Source: Pedobacter ginsengisoli
Lineage (GTDB): Bacteria > Bacteroidota > Bacteroidia > Sphingobacteriales > Sphingobacteriaceae
DNA length: 64,000 nt
NCBI RefSeq assembly: GCF_030244015.1
Contig: NZ_JASSYX010000003.1
Span: 558,001 to 622,000, forward strand
Direction of reading: 5' to 3'
Under the pieces are notes generated by a model. The model did no database searches, had not been told where the DNA came from, and saw only the letters and a program-made list of their open reading frames with translations. Positions within the stretch are counted from its first letter, which is position 1. Every line of letters starts with the position of its first letter. Below are positions 45,166-52,182 of the stretch, in pieces. The translations under genes were made by a program, and so were the position numbers.

Positions 45166-45261
45166 ATGGACAAAGGCGGATGGGTTTATATACTAACAAA
45201 TAGATATCACACGGTACTTTATACCGGGGTTACCAATTTAAAAGATGAAACCAAATTTTAA
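45166..45261 (+). pseudogene. GIY-YIG endonuclease N-terminal fragment
   Basis: A 31-codon ORF, MDKGGWVYILTNRYHTVLYT then GVTNLKDETKF and stop, is the first third of a GIY-YIG (UPF0213-like) nuclease. The catalytic VYI and YTG motifs are present, and the remainder (Arg, His, Glu motifs) is missing. It is tail to tail with yhcG. Confidence 0.7.
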
Positions 45262-45270
45262 TCAAAGATT

Positions 45271-46314
45271 TCAGCTACACCTAACTTCATTTTCCATTTT
45301 ACTTCTCGCTACTTCAACTGCCTTATGCAATTTCTGTTGCAGCAATTCTTGTGAAGGCAACGCAGTTAAATACTCAGCTATTTTTATTCCGGACTTATCA
45401 AGTTGCAGCAATTCAACCTGCTCTCTATTCCCTTCTGCACACAGAATAAGCCCAATAGGCATTTCCTCCCCTTCCTGCATTTCATATTTTTCAAGCCACC
45501 TTAAATATAGCTCCATTTGACCCTTATAAGCTGCTTTAAACTTTCCCAACTTTAATTCTATTGCGACCAGCCGTCTCAATTTTCGATGGTAGAAAAGCAT
45601 GTCAAGTTTAAAATCTTCCCCATCAATAACCATGCTTTTCTGCCGCTCTATAAAACTAAAGCCCTGGCCGAGTTCGAGAATAAAGTATTCAAGCTCACTC
45701 AGTACAGCATCCTCCAGATTTTTCTCATTATACTTATCTTTTAATCCTAAAAAATCTAAAAACAATGGACTTCTAAAAACCAAATCAGGTGTAACTTTAT
45801 TCTCATCCCTCAGTTCTCTTAGCTCCTTCTCGATAAGTTCATCCGGCTTCTTGCTTATCGCAGTGCGTTCAAACAGCATTCCGTCAATTTTCTCTCTTAG
45901 TGTTTTTACATTCCACCGTTCAACTTTACACATTTCAATATAGAACTCCCGTTGCAGTGCATCTTTTAACGGAATTAATGCAATGAAATGAGTCCAGCTC
46001 AATTGTCGTATCGCTGATACGACAATTTGAAAATCTGTAAAGACGGAAGCAAACTGCATCATTCTACGTAAGTTTTTGTCTGAAAATGAAGTCCCGTACT
46101 CAATTTCTAATTGTTGTGCCAGCACCACTACCACCTGCTTCCCATACTCTGCCCGTTCATTCCCAAGAACCTCTTCATTAATACGTTTCCCGATCTTCCA
46201 GTACAACAGCGTGATCTCACTGTTTACAGCAATGGCAACATTTTGCCTGCTGGTGTCAATCATTTGCTTGATATCTGAGGCAATTGGATTGAGGGCATTT
46301 AGTGTTTTACTCAT
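45271..46314 (-). CDS. yhcG: YhcG-type PD-(D/E)XK nuclease (DUF1016)
   Basis: A 347-residue protein. The N-terminal DUF1016_N domain (about 1-170) has IALLYWKIGKRINEEVLG-like sequence and SAIRQLSWTHFIALIPLKDA. The C-terminal nuclease domain (about 195-340) has PDLVFRSPLFLDFLGLKDKY, then FKLDMLFYHRKLRRLVAIEL with the D-ExK pattern. All motifs are intact, making it the only full copy among at least three relics in this region. YhcG proteins are linked to defence islands and Holliday-junction-like cleavage, but function is not settled. A palindrome lies at 46001-46027. Confidence 0.85.
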   Translation of the reverse strand: MSKTLNALNPIASDIKQMIDTSRQNVAIAVNSEITLLYWKIGKRINEEVLGNERAEYGKQVVVVLAQQLEIEYGTSFSDKNLRRMMQFASVFTDFQIVVSAIRQLSWTHFIALIPLKDALQREFYIEMCKVERWNVKTLREKIDGMLFERTAISKKPDELIEKELRELRDENKVTPDLVFRSPLFLDFLGLKDKYNEKNLEDAVLSELEYFILELGQGFSFIERQKSMVIDGEDFKLDMLFYHRKLRRLVAIELKLGKFKAAYKGQMELYLRWLEKYEMQEGEEMPIGLILCAEGNREQVELLQLDKSGIKIAEYLTALPSQELLQQKLHKAVEVARSKMENEVRCS

Positions 46315-46666
46315 AGCTTATTCAAGCATCATTTGAGATGCGGGATAAACTATACATTTTCAAGCGTAAAGACCAAACAGGAATCAAACATATCTCACTC
46401 TGGTTTCCACCTTGAGGTCATTTTTAAATCCGGCATTATCAAAAACGACGTGGTGATGGATGAATATAATGTACGCTGGTGGAAGGAATATATCCAGGTT
46501 CAAACAAAACCCAATGAATATCATTAATGAGGTTTTTAAGCAAGGATACGGCAATTGGCCGAGTATATACTTCACGTCCAGTATTCTTCCGGCAAAGTAG
46601 CGGGATTTGGTTTTCTATGCTGGGAGAAACAACACAGCTGCCATCCGCATATTTTGTTAAATTGGG
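46315..46666. other. Stretch with an unknown relic
   Basis: On the plus strand the frame EVIFKSGIIKNDVVMDEYNV then RWWKEYIQVQTKPNEYH ends at 46527. A diverged copy of its core (VKSGIIKNDVVMNEY) lies at 50606-50650. Both look like scraps of one unidentified gene family. No intact gene is seen. Confidence 0.4.
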
Positions 46667-47593
46667 TTATAAAGCCTCAATTTGTTCCTTTGAAAGCAAG
46701 GTGTATTTTATAATCCTATCGACATTAATCCCATCTTGCTTCATTTCGAGGGCAATCGCCTTTTTCTCAGCCAAAGCCCCCTGCTCAATCCCCTCTTCTC
46801 TGGCAAAATCAAAAGCGTTTTGATTGTCCCATCTTACTTGTTGTTTAGTTCTGTACATATTTCTTTCCTCCGGTGTTAGATTAGAAAATTTAGCCAATTC
46901 AAAAAAGTAGTCAAGCCCAGGCGTTTTAAGAAAATCAGGCACCTCATTCATTTCAGGTGCATACTTAAGGGCATACAACCACTCATCCAAAGTCGACTCC
47001 AATTCCCCTTTACTTTTATTAAACTTTTTGATCTCCAAATAGATAAACTCCAGCTTATCATAAAACTGTACTCCAGTCGCCAAGTCACAAAACCCTACAT
47101 TATGGCAATACTTTTCAGAAGTGTTATCAGGCAGATCAAATTTGACCAGCAAACAAACCACATAAACAGCCGGCAAATCGTATTTCCAGTTTGGATCTCC
47201 CTTGGGCGCCTGATCGCTGATTAACCGGCCCGCATAAAAAACCGATCTCTCCTTAAAATACTTTTGCTTCTCCTGCTGGACCTCAACAAGAAATTTGACC
47301 CCATTAGTGTCGGTACAAATCACATCAAACGCAGCACTGCCCTCAGCATCAATTTCACCAGGATATTCATTCTTACCATAAGTAAGCGTTTGAATATGCC
47401 TCTTCCCCTCCAATACTCCATTTAAAAAAAACCTAAGTAATTCCTTACTGGTCTCAGAAGCGAAGATCTTTTTAAAAAATTTATCCCGAAAAGGATTAAT
47501 ATAGGTCACAAGACCATCCCTGCTTCCCAGCGCATACTCCGCCCCAGGTTCACTGATCATATTGTTCAACAGAACATCATCGTTTTCAGTCAT
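46667..47593 (-). CDS. Rpn family / PD-(D/E)XK nuclease transposase-like protein
   Basis: A 308-residue protein of the Rpn (recombination-promoting nuclease, TIGR01784) family. It has TYINPFRDKFFKKIFASETS, the nuclease core GSAAFDVICTDTNGVKFLVE followed by VQQ, and the characteristic C-terminal helices EEGIEQGALAEKKAIALEMK. The ATG at 47593 (MTENDDVLLNN) is preferred over a TTG at 47632. Rpn proteins nick DNA and promote RecA-independent recombination; many copies exist in Bacteroidota. Here it lies among relics, consistent with a recombination-prone region. Confidence 0.82.
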   Translation of the reverse strand: MTENDDVLLNNMISEPGAEYALGSRDGLVTYINPFRDKFFKKIFASETSKELLRFFLNGVLEGKRHIQTLTYGKNEYPGEIDAEGSAAFDVICTDTNGVKFLVEVQQEKQKYFKERSVFYAGRLISDQAPKGDPNWKYDLPAVYVVCLLVKFDLPDNTSEKYCHNVGFCDLATGVQFYDKLEFIYLEIKKFNKSKGELESTLDEWLYALKYAPEMNEVPDFLKTPGLDYFFELAKFSNLTPEERNMYRTKQQVRWDNQNAFDFAREEGIEQGALAEKKAIALEMKQDGINVDRIIKYTLLSKEQIEAL

Positions 47594-47746
47594 TTTTAAA
47601 ATAATAAGCTGAGTCAAAGATACCAACACCAATCAAAACAAACAATAATTTCTCAAAAATTAATATTTTGTAATAATAACCAGAATTTTTAAAATTAATA
47701 CAAAATTATATTTGAGCAGATAATTAAAAATCACGGGAGCACGTTA

Positions 47747-48090
47747 TGGGCGGAAAGCTAACTGTGTCCCATTCCGTGGTTCCATTGCTCATGGTACTGA
47801 ATGCTGTCCCCCTCCACGAAAAGTATTCAAGCTCACTCAGTACGGCATCCTCCAGATTTTTCTCATTATACTTATCTTTTAATCCTAAAAAATCTAAAAA
47901 CAATGGACTTCTAAAAACCAAATCAGGTGTAACTTTATTTTCTTCCTCAGTTCTCTTAGCTCCTTCTCGATAAGTTCGTCTGGTTTCTTGCTTATCGCAG
48001 TGCGTTCAAACAGCATGGATCAAGCTTACACATCTCAGTATAGAAATGTGTCCAACTCAATTGTCGCCGCAGTGCGGCGACAATTTGCTC
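47747..48090 (-). pseudogene. Mosaic of YhcG relic and a piece of the 48.4-kb gene
   Basis: 47820-48015 closely matches 45687-45880 of yhcG (PDLVFRSPLFLDFLGLKDKY region). 48018-48045 and 48045-48090 match further upstream parts, with internal deletions between. 47747-47820 instead matches two pieces of the 48364-48609 gene joined together. The product would be nonsense. The YhcG palindrome 48059-48085 is perfect although the gene is dead. Confidence 0.8.
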
Positions 48091-48091
48091 A

Positions 48092-48340
48092 CTATTTGTT
48101 GCCCCTGGACTTATCTGCCTTCTGGCCTACGCCATCACTGGAGTTTACCCCGCTGTTGTTACTGCCATTCATGCTGCCAGTGGCTTTAAGAGTACCGGCC
48201 GCTGTACTGTCCGTTTTTATAGTGTCATTGACTGCCGTATTTTGCGTGGTATCGGTTACAGTTTCGGCCCGTTTTTCAGGTGAGGAACAGGATGCCATCA
48301 CTACTGTTGCTACTGTTATCATAAATATTCTGCTTTTCAT
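48092..48340 (-). CDS. Small Ser/Thr/Asn-rich lipoprotein
   Basis: An 82-residue protein with a lipobox (MKSRIFMITVATVVMASC, Cys18) followed by a low-complexity, disordered-looking tail (TQNTAVNDTIKTDSTAAG and similar). No domain is visible. Similar short lipoproteins are frequent in Bacteroidota. Start and lipobox support real coding. Confidence 0.6.
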   Translation of the reverse strand: MKSRIFMITVATVVMASCSSPEKRAETVTDTTQNTAVNDTIKTDSTAAGTLKATGSMNGSNNSGVNSSDGVGQKADKSRGNK

Positions 48341-48363
48341 ACCTTTATATCTAATTCGTTAAG

Positions 48364-48609
48364 CTAACTGTGCCCCATTCCGTGGTTCCATTGCTCATGG
48401 TACTGAATGCTCTCCCTGATAGATTGCAAAACGGGCATATCCAGCTCACATCCCTGGCTTTCGCAGTGCGCGTGATCTTTTTCATCCAGTTGAATGGTTC
48501 CGATGGTTTCCCCCTCCACGAAAATCTCGTAACGTACATTCCCAAGTGGTTTGATGTCAAAAAATTTGCCCTGATTGCCGTCCGCAACTTCTATTCTGAA
48601 TTGTTCCAT
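48364..48609 (-). CDS. Unknown small acidic protein
   Basis: From ATG 48609 the protein (MEQFRIEVADGNQGKFFDIK, then YEIFVEGETIGTIQLDEKDH) is 81 residues and ends QYHEQWNHGMGHS. A longer reading from 48693 adds 28 residues that look non-coding. No known domain; it has two Cys and several His. Two fragments of it are fused at 47747-47820, showing local duplication. Confidence 0.55.
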   Translation of the reverse strand: MEQFRIEVADGNQGKFFDIKPLGNVRYEIFVEGETIGTIQLDEKDHAHCESQGCELDMPVLQSIRESIQYHEQWNHGMGHS

Positions 48610-48720
48610 ATTCCATAATCTCTTGCTGATATAACAACTGAATTTGCAATTGGTTCGATAATGTAGTTTGAATATTTCTTTACAGAACTCCATCCTTCAT
48701 TACTAAATTATGGATAGGTT

Positions 48721-48969
48721 TCAATGCCAATCATAACCACAATGTCGACATTGTTTTGCCAACGGTGTTCTAGCTAATGAGAGGCATTTTTCACAAAGAT
48801 TTAAGTATATCACATCACCATGCTCATTTAACAATCTTTCCGCGACTTTAAAGTTAAAATCATCAACACTTAAGCCAACTAATTCAAGCATATCCTCATC
48901 ATCCGATAACCCATTAGGGAAAAGCTTCTTATAATTCTCAACATCCTCCGGGGTAGCCAACGACATCAT
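48721..48969 (-). CDS. Zinc-ribbon-tailed unknown protein
   Basis: An 82-residue protein ending in a four-cysteine ribbon: LCEKC then CRHCGYDWH. The preceding part is acidic (LSDDEDMLELVGLSVDDFNF). It resembles the C-terminal part of a Bacteroidota family whose N-terminus (MSMNQETVNYIVKYYSFLYN) is found just upstream at 48982-49065 as a separate 27-codon ORF. So this may be a broken version of a longer protein. Confidence 0.5.
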   Translation of the reverse strand: MMSLATPEDVENYKKLFPNGLSDDEDMLELVGLSVDDFNFKVAERLLNEHGDVIYLNLCEKCLSLARTPLAKQCRHCGYDWH

Positions 48970-48981
48970 AATTATTTCCTG

Positions 48982-49065
48982 CTATATGGCCTGCTTCTCT
49001 ATCGCGTTGTAAAGAAAGGAGTAATACTTGACTATATAATTTACCGTTTCTTGATTCATACTCAT
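48982..49065 (-). pseudogene. N-terminal fragment of the zinc-ribbon protein family
   Basis: A 27-codon ORF, MSMNQETVNYIVKYYSFLYN then AIEKQAI and stop, 12 bases before the zinc-ribbon ORF. It looks like the first exon-sized piece of the same family, separated by a deletion. Nothing else was recognised up to 49163. Confidence 0.4.
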
Positions 49066-49163
49066 ATTAATTTACAGTAAGCGCTTTATCTCTGAATGTA
49101 GGACTTCTCCTAGTCTCTTTCCACTAAGATAGCTGTTTGCTTCAATGATTAGATATCCAATTT

Positions 49164-50126
49164 TTATACTTCATTATCAACTGGCTTGTCCCAAGCCGGA
49201 TTCTTTTCCCAATCAGCAGGAAACCCCATATAAGAAATATTAATTTGGGGATATTCTGCCATCAAATTCTGAAATTTCTTTAATAAGTTATTATGAGGAT
49301 TGAAAGCACCTAACAATCGGATCATTATCGACAATATACCATACATAGATGTATTGAAGTCATCAGGTAATGTCCCATTAAATTGAAGTGCTTTTCTGTT
49401 TGGTATTACAAAACGATCAGCGGTAATTTTCCTGTTCCATAACCTCGAATGATGTGCACATACATTTCTAACATTTGTGAGATAAGTAAACCATGATGAA
49501 AATACGTGTATAGGAAGATGGAATGCCAGAGCTACATTTTGTGTTTCAGGTTCTTTTTTTAGTTGTGCATACAACCTGGAAAGCTTGCCCATTGTCAAAA
49601 TTTCCATCGCCATATTTGATGGAGGGAAAGCTTCTGCAGTATAAGTATTCTTGAATTTTTTCAAAAACAACTCAGAAGGAGCAGAAAAGTAGTGTTTAAC
49701 ATAATCGCAAATGTATTGATGAATATCCATAGACATCCTGTCTGCTCCGTCTGGATACGCTCCAATCTTAATCGGTTTGATATACCGGTCCGGATCGGCA
49801 TACCAATAAAAACCATGCGTTATGGAAAATTCATTTGTCAATAACGTCCTGGTTGCGACTTCAATACGCTCTAGATATTCAGAAATGAGATAACGCAATT
49901 TCTTATCAAACTGATAAGTGGCTATTACATCGTCAAAGCTGACATCAGTCTTAAATCTATGAGATCCATCAGCAAGTTGCAAGTGATACATGTAACCAGA
50001 CAGTCTATAATATCCTATTGACCTCAAGTATTTTTCTACTCTTAAGTGATCATCAATTATTAACCCTCTTGATTTTAGTAATTCTATCTGCTCAGGTATA
50101 CTGAGCGCCGGCTTAGTATACCTCAT
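49164..50126 (-). CDS. Abi family protein (Abi_2, AbiD/AbiF type)
   Basis: A 320-residue abortive-infection protein. The N-terminus has the family blocks PALSIPEQIELLKSRGLIID and RSIGYYRLSGYMYHLQ. The C-terminal half holds FSSWFTYLTNVRNVCAHHSR then LWNRKI, with the HEPN-type RX4H motif (RNVCAH). Abi_2 proteins act as RNases that block phage growth and also resemble Cas13-like HEPN units. It is monocistronic, next to further YhcG scraps. Confidence 0.85.
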   Translation of the reverse strand: MRYTKPALSIPEQIELLKSRGLIIDDHLRVEKYLRSIGYYRLSGYMYHLQLADGSHRFKTDVSFDDVIATYQFDKKLRYLISEYLERIEVATRTLLTNEFSITHGFYWYADPDRYIKPIKIGAYPDGADRMSMDIHQYICDYVKHYFSAPSELFLKKFKNTYTAEAFPPSNMAMEILTMGKLSRLYAQLKKEPETQNVALAFHLPIHVFSSWFTYLTNVRNVCAHHSRLWNRKITADRFVIPNRKALQFNGTLPDDFNTSMYGILSIMIRLLGAFNPHNNLLKKFQNLMAEYPQINISYMGFPADWEKNPAWDKPVDNEV

Positions 50127-50304
50127 GAAAAATAAAGCGCAAAAAAAAGCCCTGCAAGTTGCGCATGTTTCCAGAGGCGTGCAGGGAATTGTTGATACAA
50201 ATATACATCTATTTAATTTATTTAAAAAAATATAAGCTAGCTATTTTCTTCAATCAACAGGGCGACGATACAAAAGTCCAGAAAAATCAGCATTAATATA
50301 TATG

Positions 50305-50490
50305 ACGGAGTATATTATTTTCTCTAACCGAATAATTCTTTCCTAATTTAGACTCTATGTAATTATGGGGTTCTGGTATCTTCAAAAAATCCAGTATATA
50401 TGGATCACGAATGATATTAGTCGGATGAACTATCGTCTTACCTTGTTTGGCAAGCTCAAGAACCTGGTGTTTGTTTTTTGGAGGTTGCGA
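50305..50490 (-). pseudogene. DUF1016-like relic
   Basis: The minus-strand frame NKHQVLELAKQGKTIVHPTN then IIRDPYILDFLKIPEPHNYI fits the linker and start of the nuclease domain in another DUF1016 subfamily. No start and no catalytic part remain. The rest of 50127-50844 holds a scrap of the 46.4-kb relic family (50606-50755) and a hairpin at 50698. Confidence 0.55.
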
Positions 50491-50697
50491 GCCTCAGGAA
50501 CAGTGAGGCGCTAATTTGCCTTTTTAATTCTCTGACTCTCCAATTCTCACGTATACTTTGCTTTTCATAAAATGATCTTTCAAGCAAAATAAAACTGCCT
50601 CATCATTGTCAAATCCGGCATTATCAAAAATGATGTAGTCATGAATGAGTACTTGTATAGTATACTGTCAGACACACCTCCTCCACACCTTTTCAAT

Positions 50698-50736
50698 ACC
50701 TGGTTCGGAAAAAGGTACCCGGTTTCCGAACCAGGT
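50698..50736. repeat. Perfect 14-bp inverted repeat
   Basis: ACCTGGTTCGGAAA and its exact complement flank an 11-base loop. No T tract follows. It lies 109 bases upstream of ribH, within the end of a relic frame. Confidence 0.75.
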
Positions 50737-50828
50737 GCGCCGGAGATGCGCTTATGCTATTGATTTGCGAAGAACATGCCCCCCACAAAATATCATCTGC
50801 TGCTGACATTACGTTTATACTTTTTCGC

Positions 50829-50836
50829 TAGATTTG
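50829..50836 (+). promoter_or_regulatory. Bacteroidota -7 box before ribH
   Basis: TAGATTTG matches TAnnTTTG and ends 8 bases before the ribH ATG at 50845. This spacing supports 50845 as the translation start with a very short leader. Confidence 0.6.
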
Positions 50837-50844
50837 CATCCGAC

Positions 50845-51336
50845 ATGGCAACACAATTAAAAAACCTATCCGATTTCTCTCATACCACTGTACCAAACGG
50901 CAATCCTTACAAAATAGCGATAGCCGTTGCGGAATGGAATGCAGAAATCACAGGAAGCCTTTACAATGGCGCATTCCAAACATTGATCAAACACGGAGTA
51001 GCAGAAAGCAACATTCTTTCTGTAGCCGTGGCCGGCAGTTTTGAACTGACTTCCGCAGCAGATATCCTGCTTAGGAAACATCCGGACCTGGATGCCGTGA
51101 TCTGCCTGGGCTGCGTGATCCAGGGAGACACCAAACACTTTGATTTCATTTGCGATGCGGTCGCTCAGGGCATTACCAACGTAAGCATCAAGCACAGCAA
51201 ACCGGTGATATTCGGTGTGCTGACTACAAACGATCAACAGCAGGCGATAGACCGCGCCGGAGGCAAACATGGCAACAAAGGTGATGAAGCCGCCATAACC
51301 GCGTTAAAAATGGCAGAGCTGGCAGCAACCATTTAA
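50845..51336 (+). CDS. ribH: 6,7-dimethyl-8-ribityllumazine synthase
   Basis: Penultimate enzyme of riboflavin synthesis. From ATG 50845 the protein is 163 residues. The motifs are IAVAEWNAEITGSLYNGA (substrate Trp), VAGSFELTSAADILL, and VICLGCVIQGDTKHFDFICD with the catalytic His. A longer reading from 50776 (22 extra residues) crosses the -7 box and is rejected. No known riboflavin gene is adjacent, and no FMN riboswitch was seen upstream. Confidence 0.95.
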   Translation: MATQLKNLSDFSHTTVPNGNPYKIAIAVAEWNAEITGSLYNGAFQTLIKHGVAESNILSVAVAGSFELTSAADILLRKHPDLDAVICLGCVIQGDTKHFDFICDAVAQGITNVSIKHSKPVIFGVLTTNDQQQAIDRAGGKHGNKGDEAAITALKMAELAATI

Positions 51337-51398
51337 AATACTTTGATACTTTCTTCAAAAAACTGTAGCTTAGTAATATATATCAAAACTCCAGACAA

Positions 51399-51521
51399 AT
51401 GAAGAAAGTAGCTATCTTGTTAATTGGCGTATTTTTTGCCATAACTATTTTAGAAGCATGCTCCAGTCGTCTTTGCCCGGCATACAGTTCGTATCCAGAG
51501 GGTAAAAGAAGAAGGGGTTAA
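51399..51521 (+). CDS. Very small lipoprotein, 40 residues
   Basis: MKKVAILLIGVFFAITILEA is followed by Cys (lipobox LEAC, Cys21) and a short basic tail (SSRLCPAYSSYPEGKRRRG). It lies between ribH and ytxJ on the same strand. It is too short to assign a function, but the signal is convincing. Confidence 0.6.
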   Translation: MKKVAILLIGVFFAITILEACSSRLCPAYSSYPEGKRRRG

Positions 51522-51550
51522 TTCAAAAATAACCTTTAGAAAGATATCAG

Positions 51551-51889
51551 ATGCAGTGGAAAGACATTACCGATCCAACCCAGATCGGTGAAATAAAACA
51601 ACAACCAGGTTACAGTTTAATCTTTAAGCACAGTACCCGCTGTTCAGTAAGCGCCATGGCCAAAAGACGGTTTGAAATGGACTGGGAGGCCATCCCCGCC
51701 GATACCTCACTATACTTTTTGGATCTGATCAGCTACCGCAACATTTCTTCGCAAATCGCAGAAACCTTCCAGGTACACCACGAATCCCCTCAGATCCTGC
51801 TGATCAAGGATGGGGATTGTATCCTTGACGCCTCGCACAGTGACATATCGGCAGATGAAGTTGCCGAAGTTGTTAAAACAAATTCCTGA
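51551..51889 (+). CDS. ytxJ: Bacillithiol-system monothiol bacilliredoxin YtxJ
   Basis: A 112-residue thioredoxin-fold protein. The single active cysteine is in FKHSTRCSVSAMAK, as in YtxJ, and the cis-Pro loop is HESPQILLIKDG. YtxJ removes bacillithiol from S-bacillithiolated proteins, so it implies that the organism makes bacillithiol. It is 31 bases upstream of the YtxH-like gene. Confidence 0.9.
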   Translation: MQWKDITDPTQIGEIKQQPGYSLIFKHSTRCSVSAMAKRRFEMDWEAIPADTSLYFLDLISYRNISSQIAETFQVHHESPQILLIKDGDCILDASHSDISADEVAEVVKTNS

Positions 51890-51919
51890 TTACGGGGTTT
51901 TATTAAAAAAACACGAACC

Positions 51920-52105
51920 ATGGGATTATTTAAAACTTCTTTGATCGGTGCCGCAGTATATGGCGCAATCAAATACATTACCAAGAAAGACGAAACTGGA
52001 AGGTCTATAATGGACAATATCAAAGATAAAGCTCCTGAATGGATGGAAAAAGCAAAGGATGTCAAAGATAAATTCAGGACAGAGCTGGAACGTCAGCGTT
52101 ACTGA
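51920..52105 (+). CDS. YtxH-like small protein
   Basis: A 61-residue protein with a short hydrophobic N-terminus (MGLFKTSLIGAAVYGAIKYI) followed by a charged helix (DNIKDKAPEWMEKAKDVKDK). The pattern fits YtxH-type stress proteins that sit at the membrane. It directly follows ytxJ on the same strand. Confidence 0.65.
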   Translation: MGLFKTSLIGAAVYGAIKYITKKDETGRSIMDNIKDKAPEWMEKAKDVKDKFRTELERQRY

Positions 52106-52144
52106 TAGCTTTGTTACAATAAAATTCTCCAAATAAAAGTATCT

Positions 52145-52182
52145 TAACAGGGCTTATTGTTAATCAGATAAGCCCCTGTTAT
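52145..52182. repeat. Hairpin abutting the GH39 start codon
   Basis: Arms TAACAGGGCTTAT and ATAAGCCCCTGTTA pair with one bulge around a 10-base loop; the second arm ends in the first bases of the GH39 ATG. It lacks a T tract. It may be a weak terminator of the ytxJ-ytxH transcript or an element hiding the GH39 start. Confidence 0.5.

Noticed and set aside
46527-46823. Plus-strand ORF of 98 codons near the Rpn gene
   Set aside because: It mostly overlaps the Rpn gene antisense and shows no domain or composition of a real protein.
48370-48618. Plus-strand ORF opposite the 48.4-kb small gene
   Set aside because: The minus-strand frame has the better start and composition; the plus-strand one is a shadow.
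50776-50844. Extended ribH N-terminus
   Set aside because: It runs through the -7 box TAGATTTG and has no homology to lumazine synthases.
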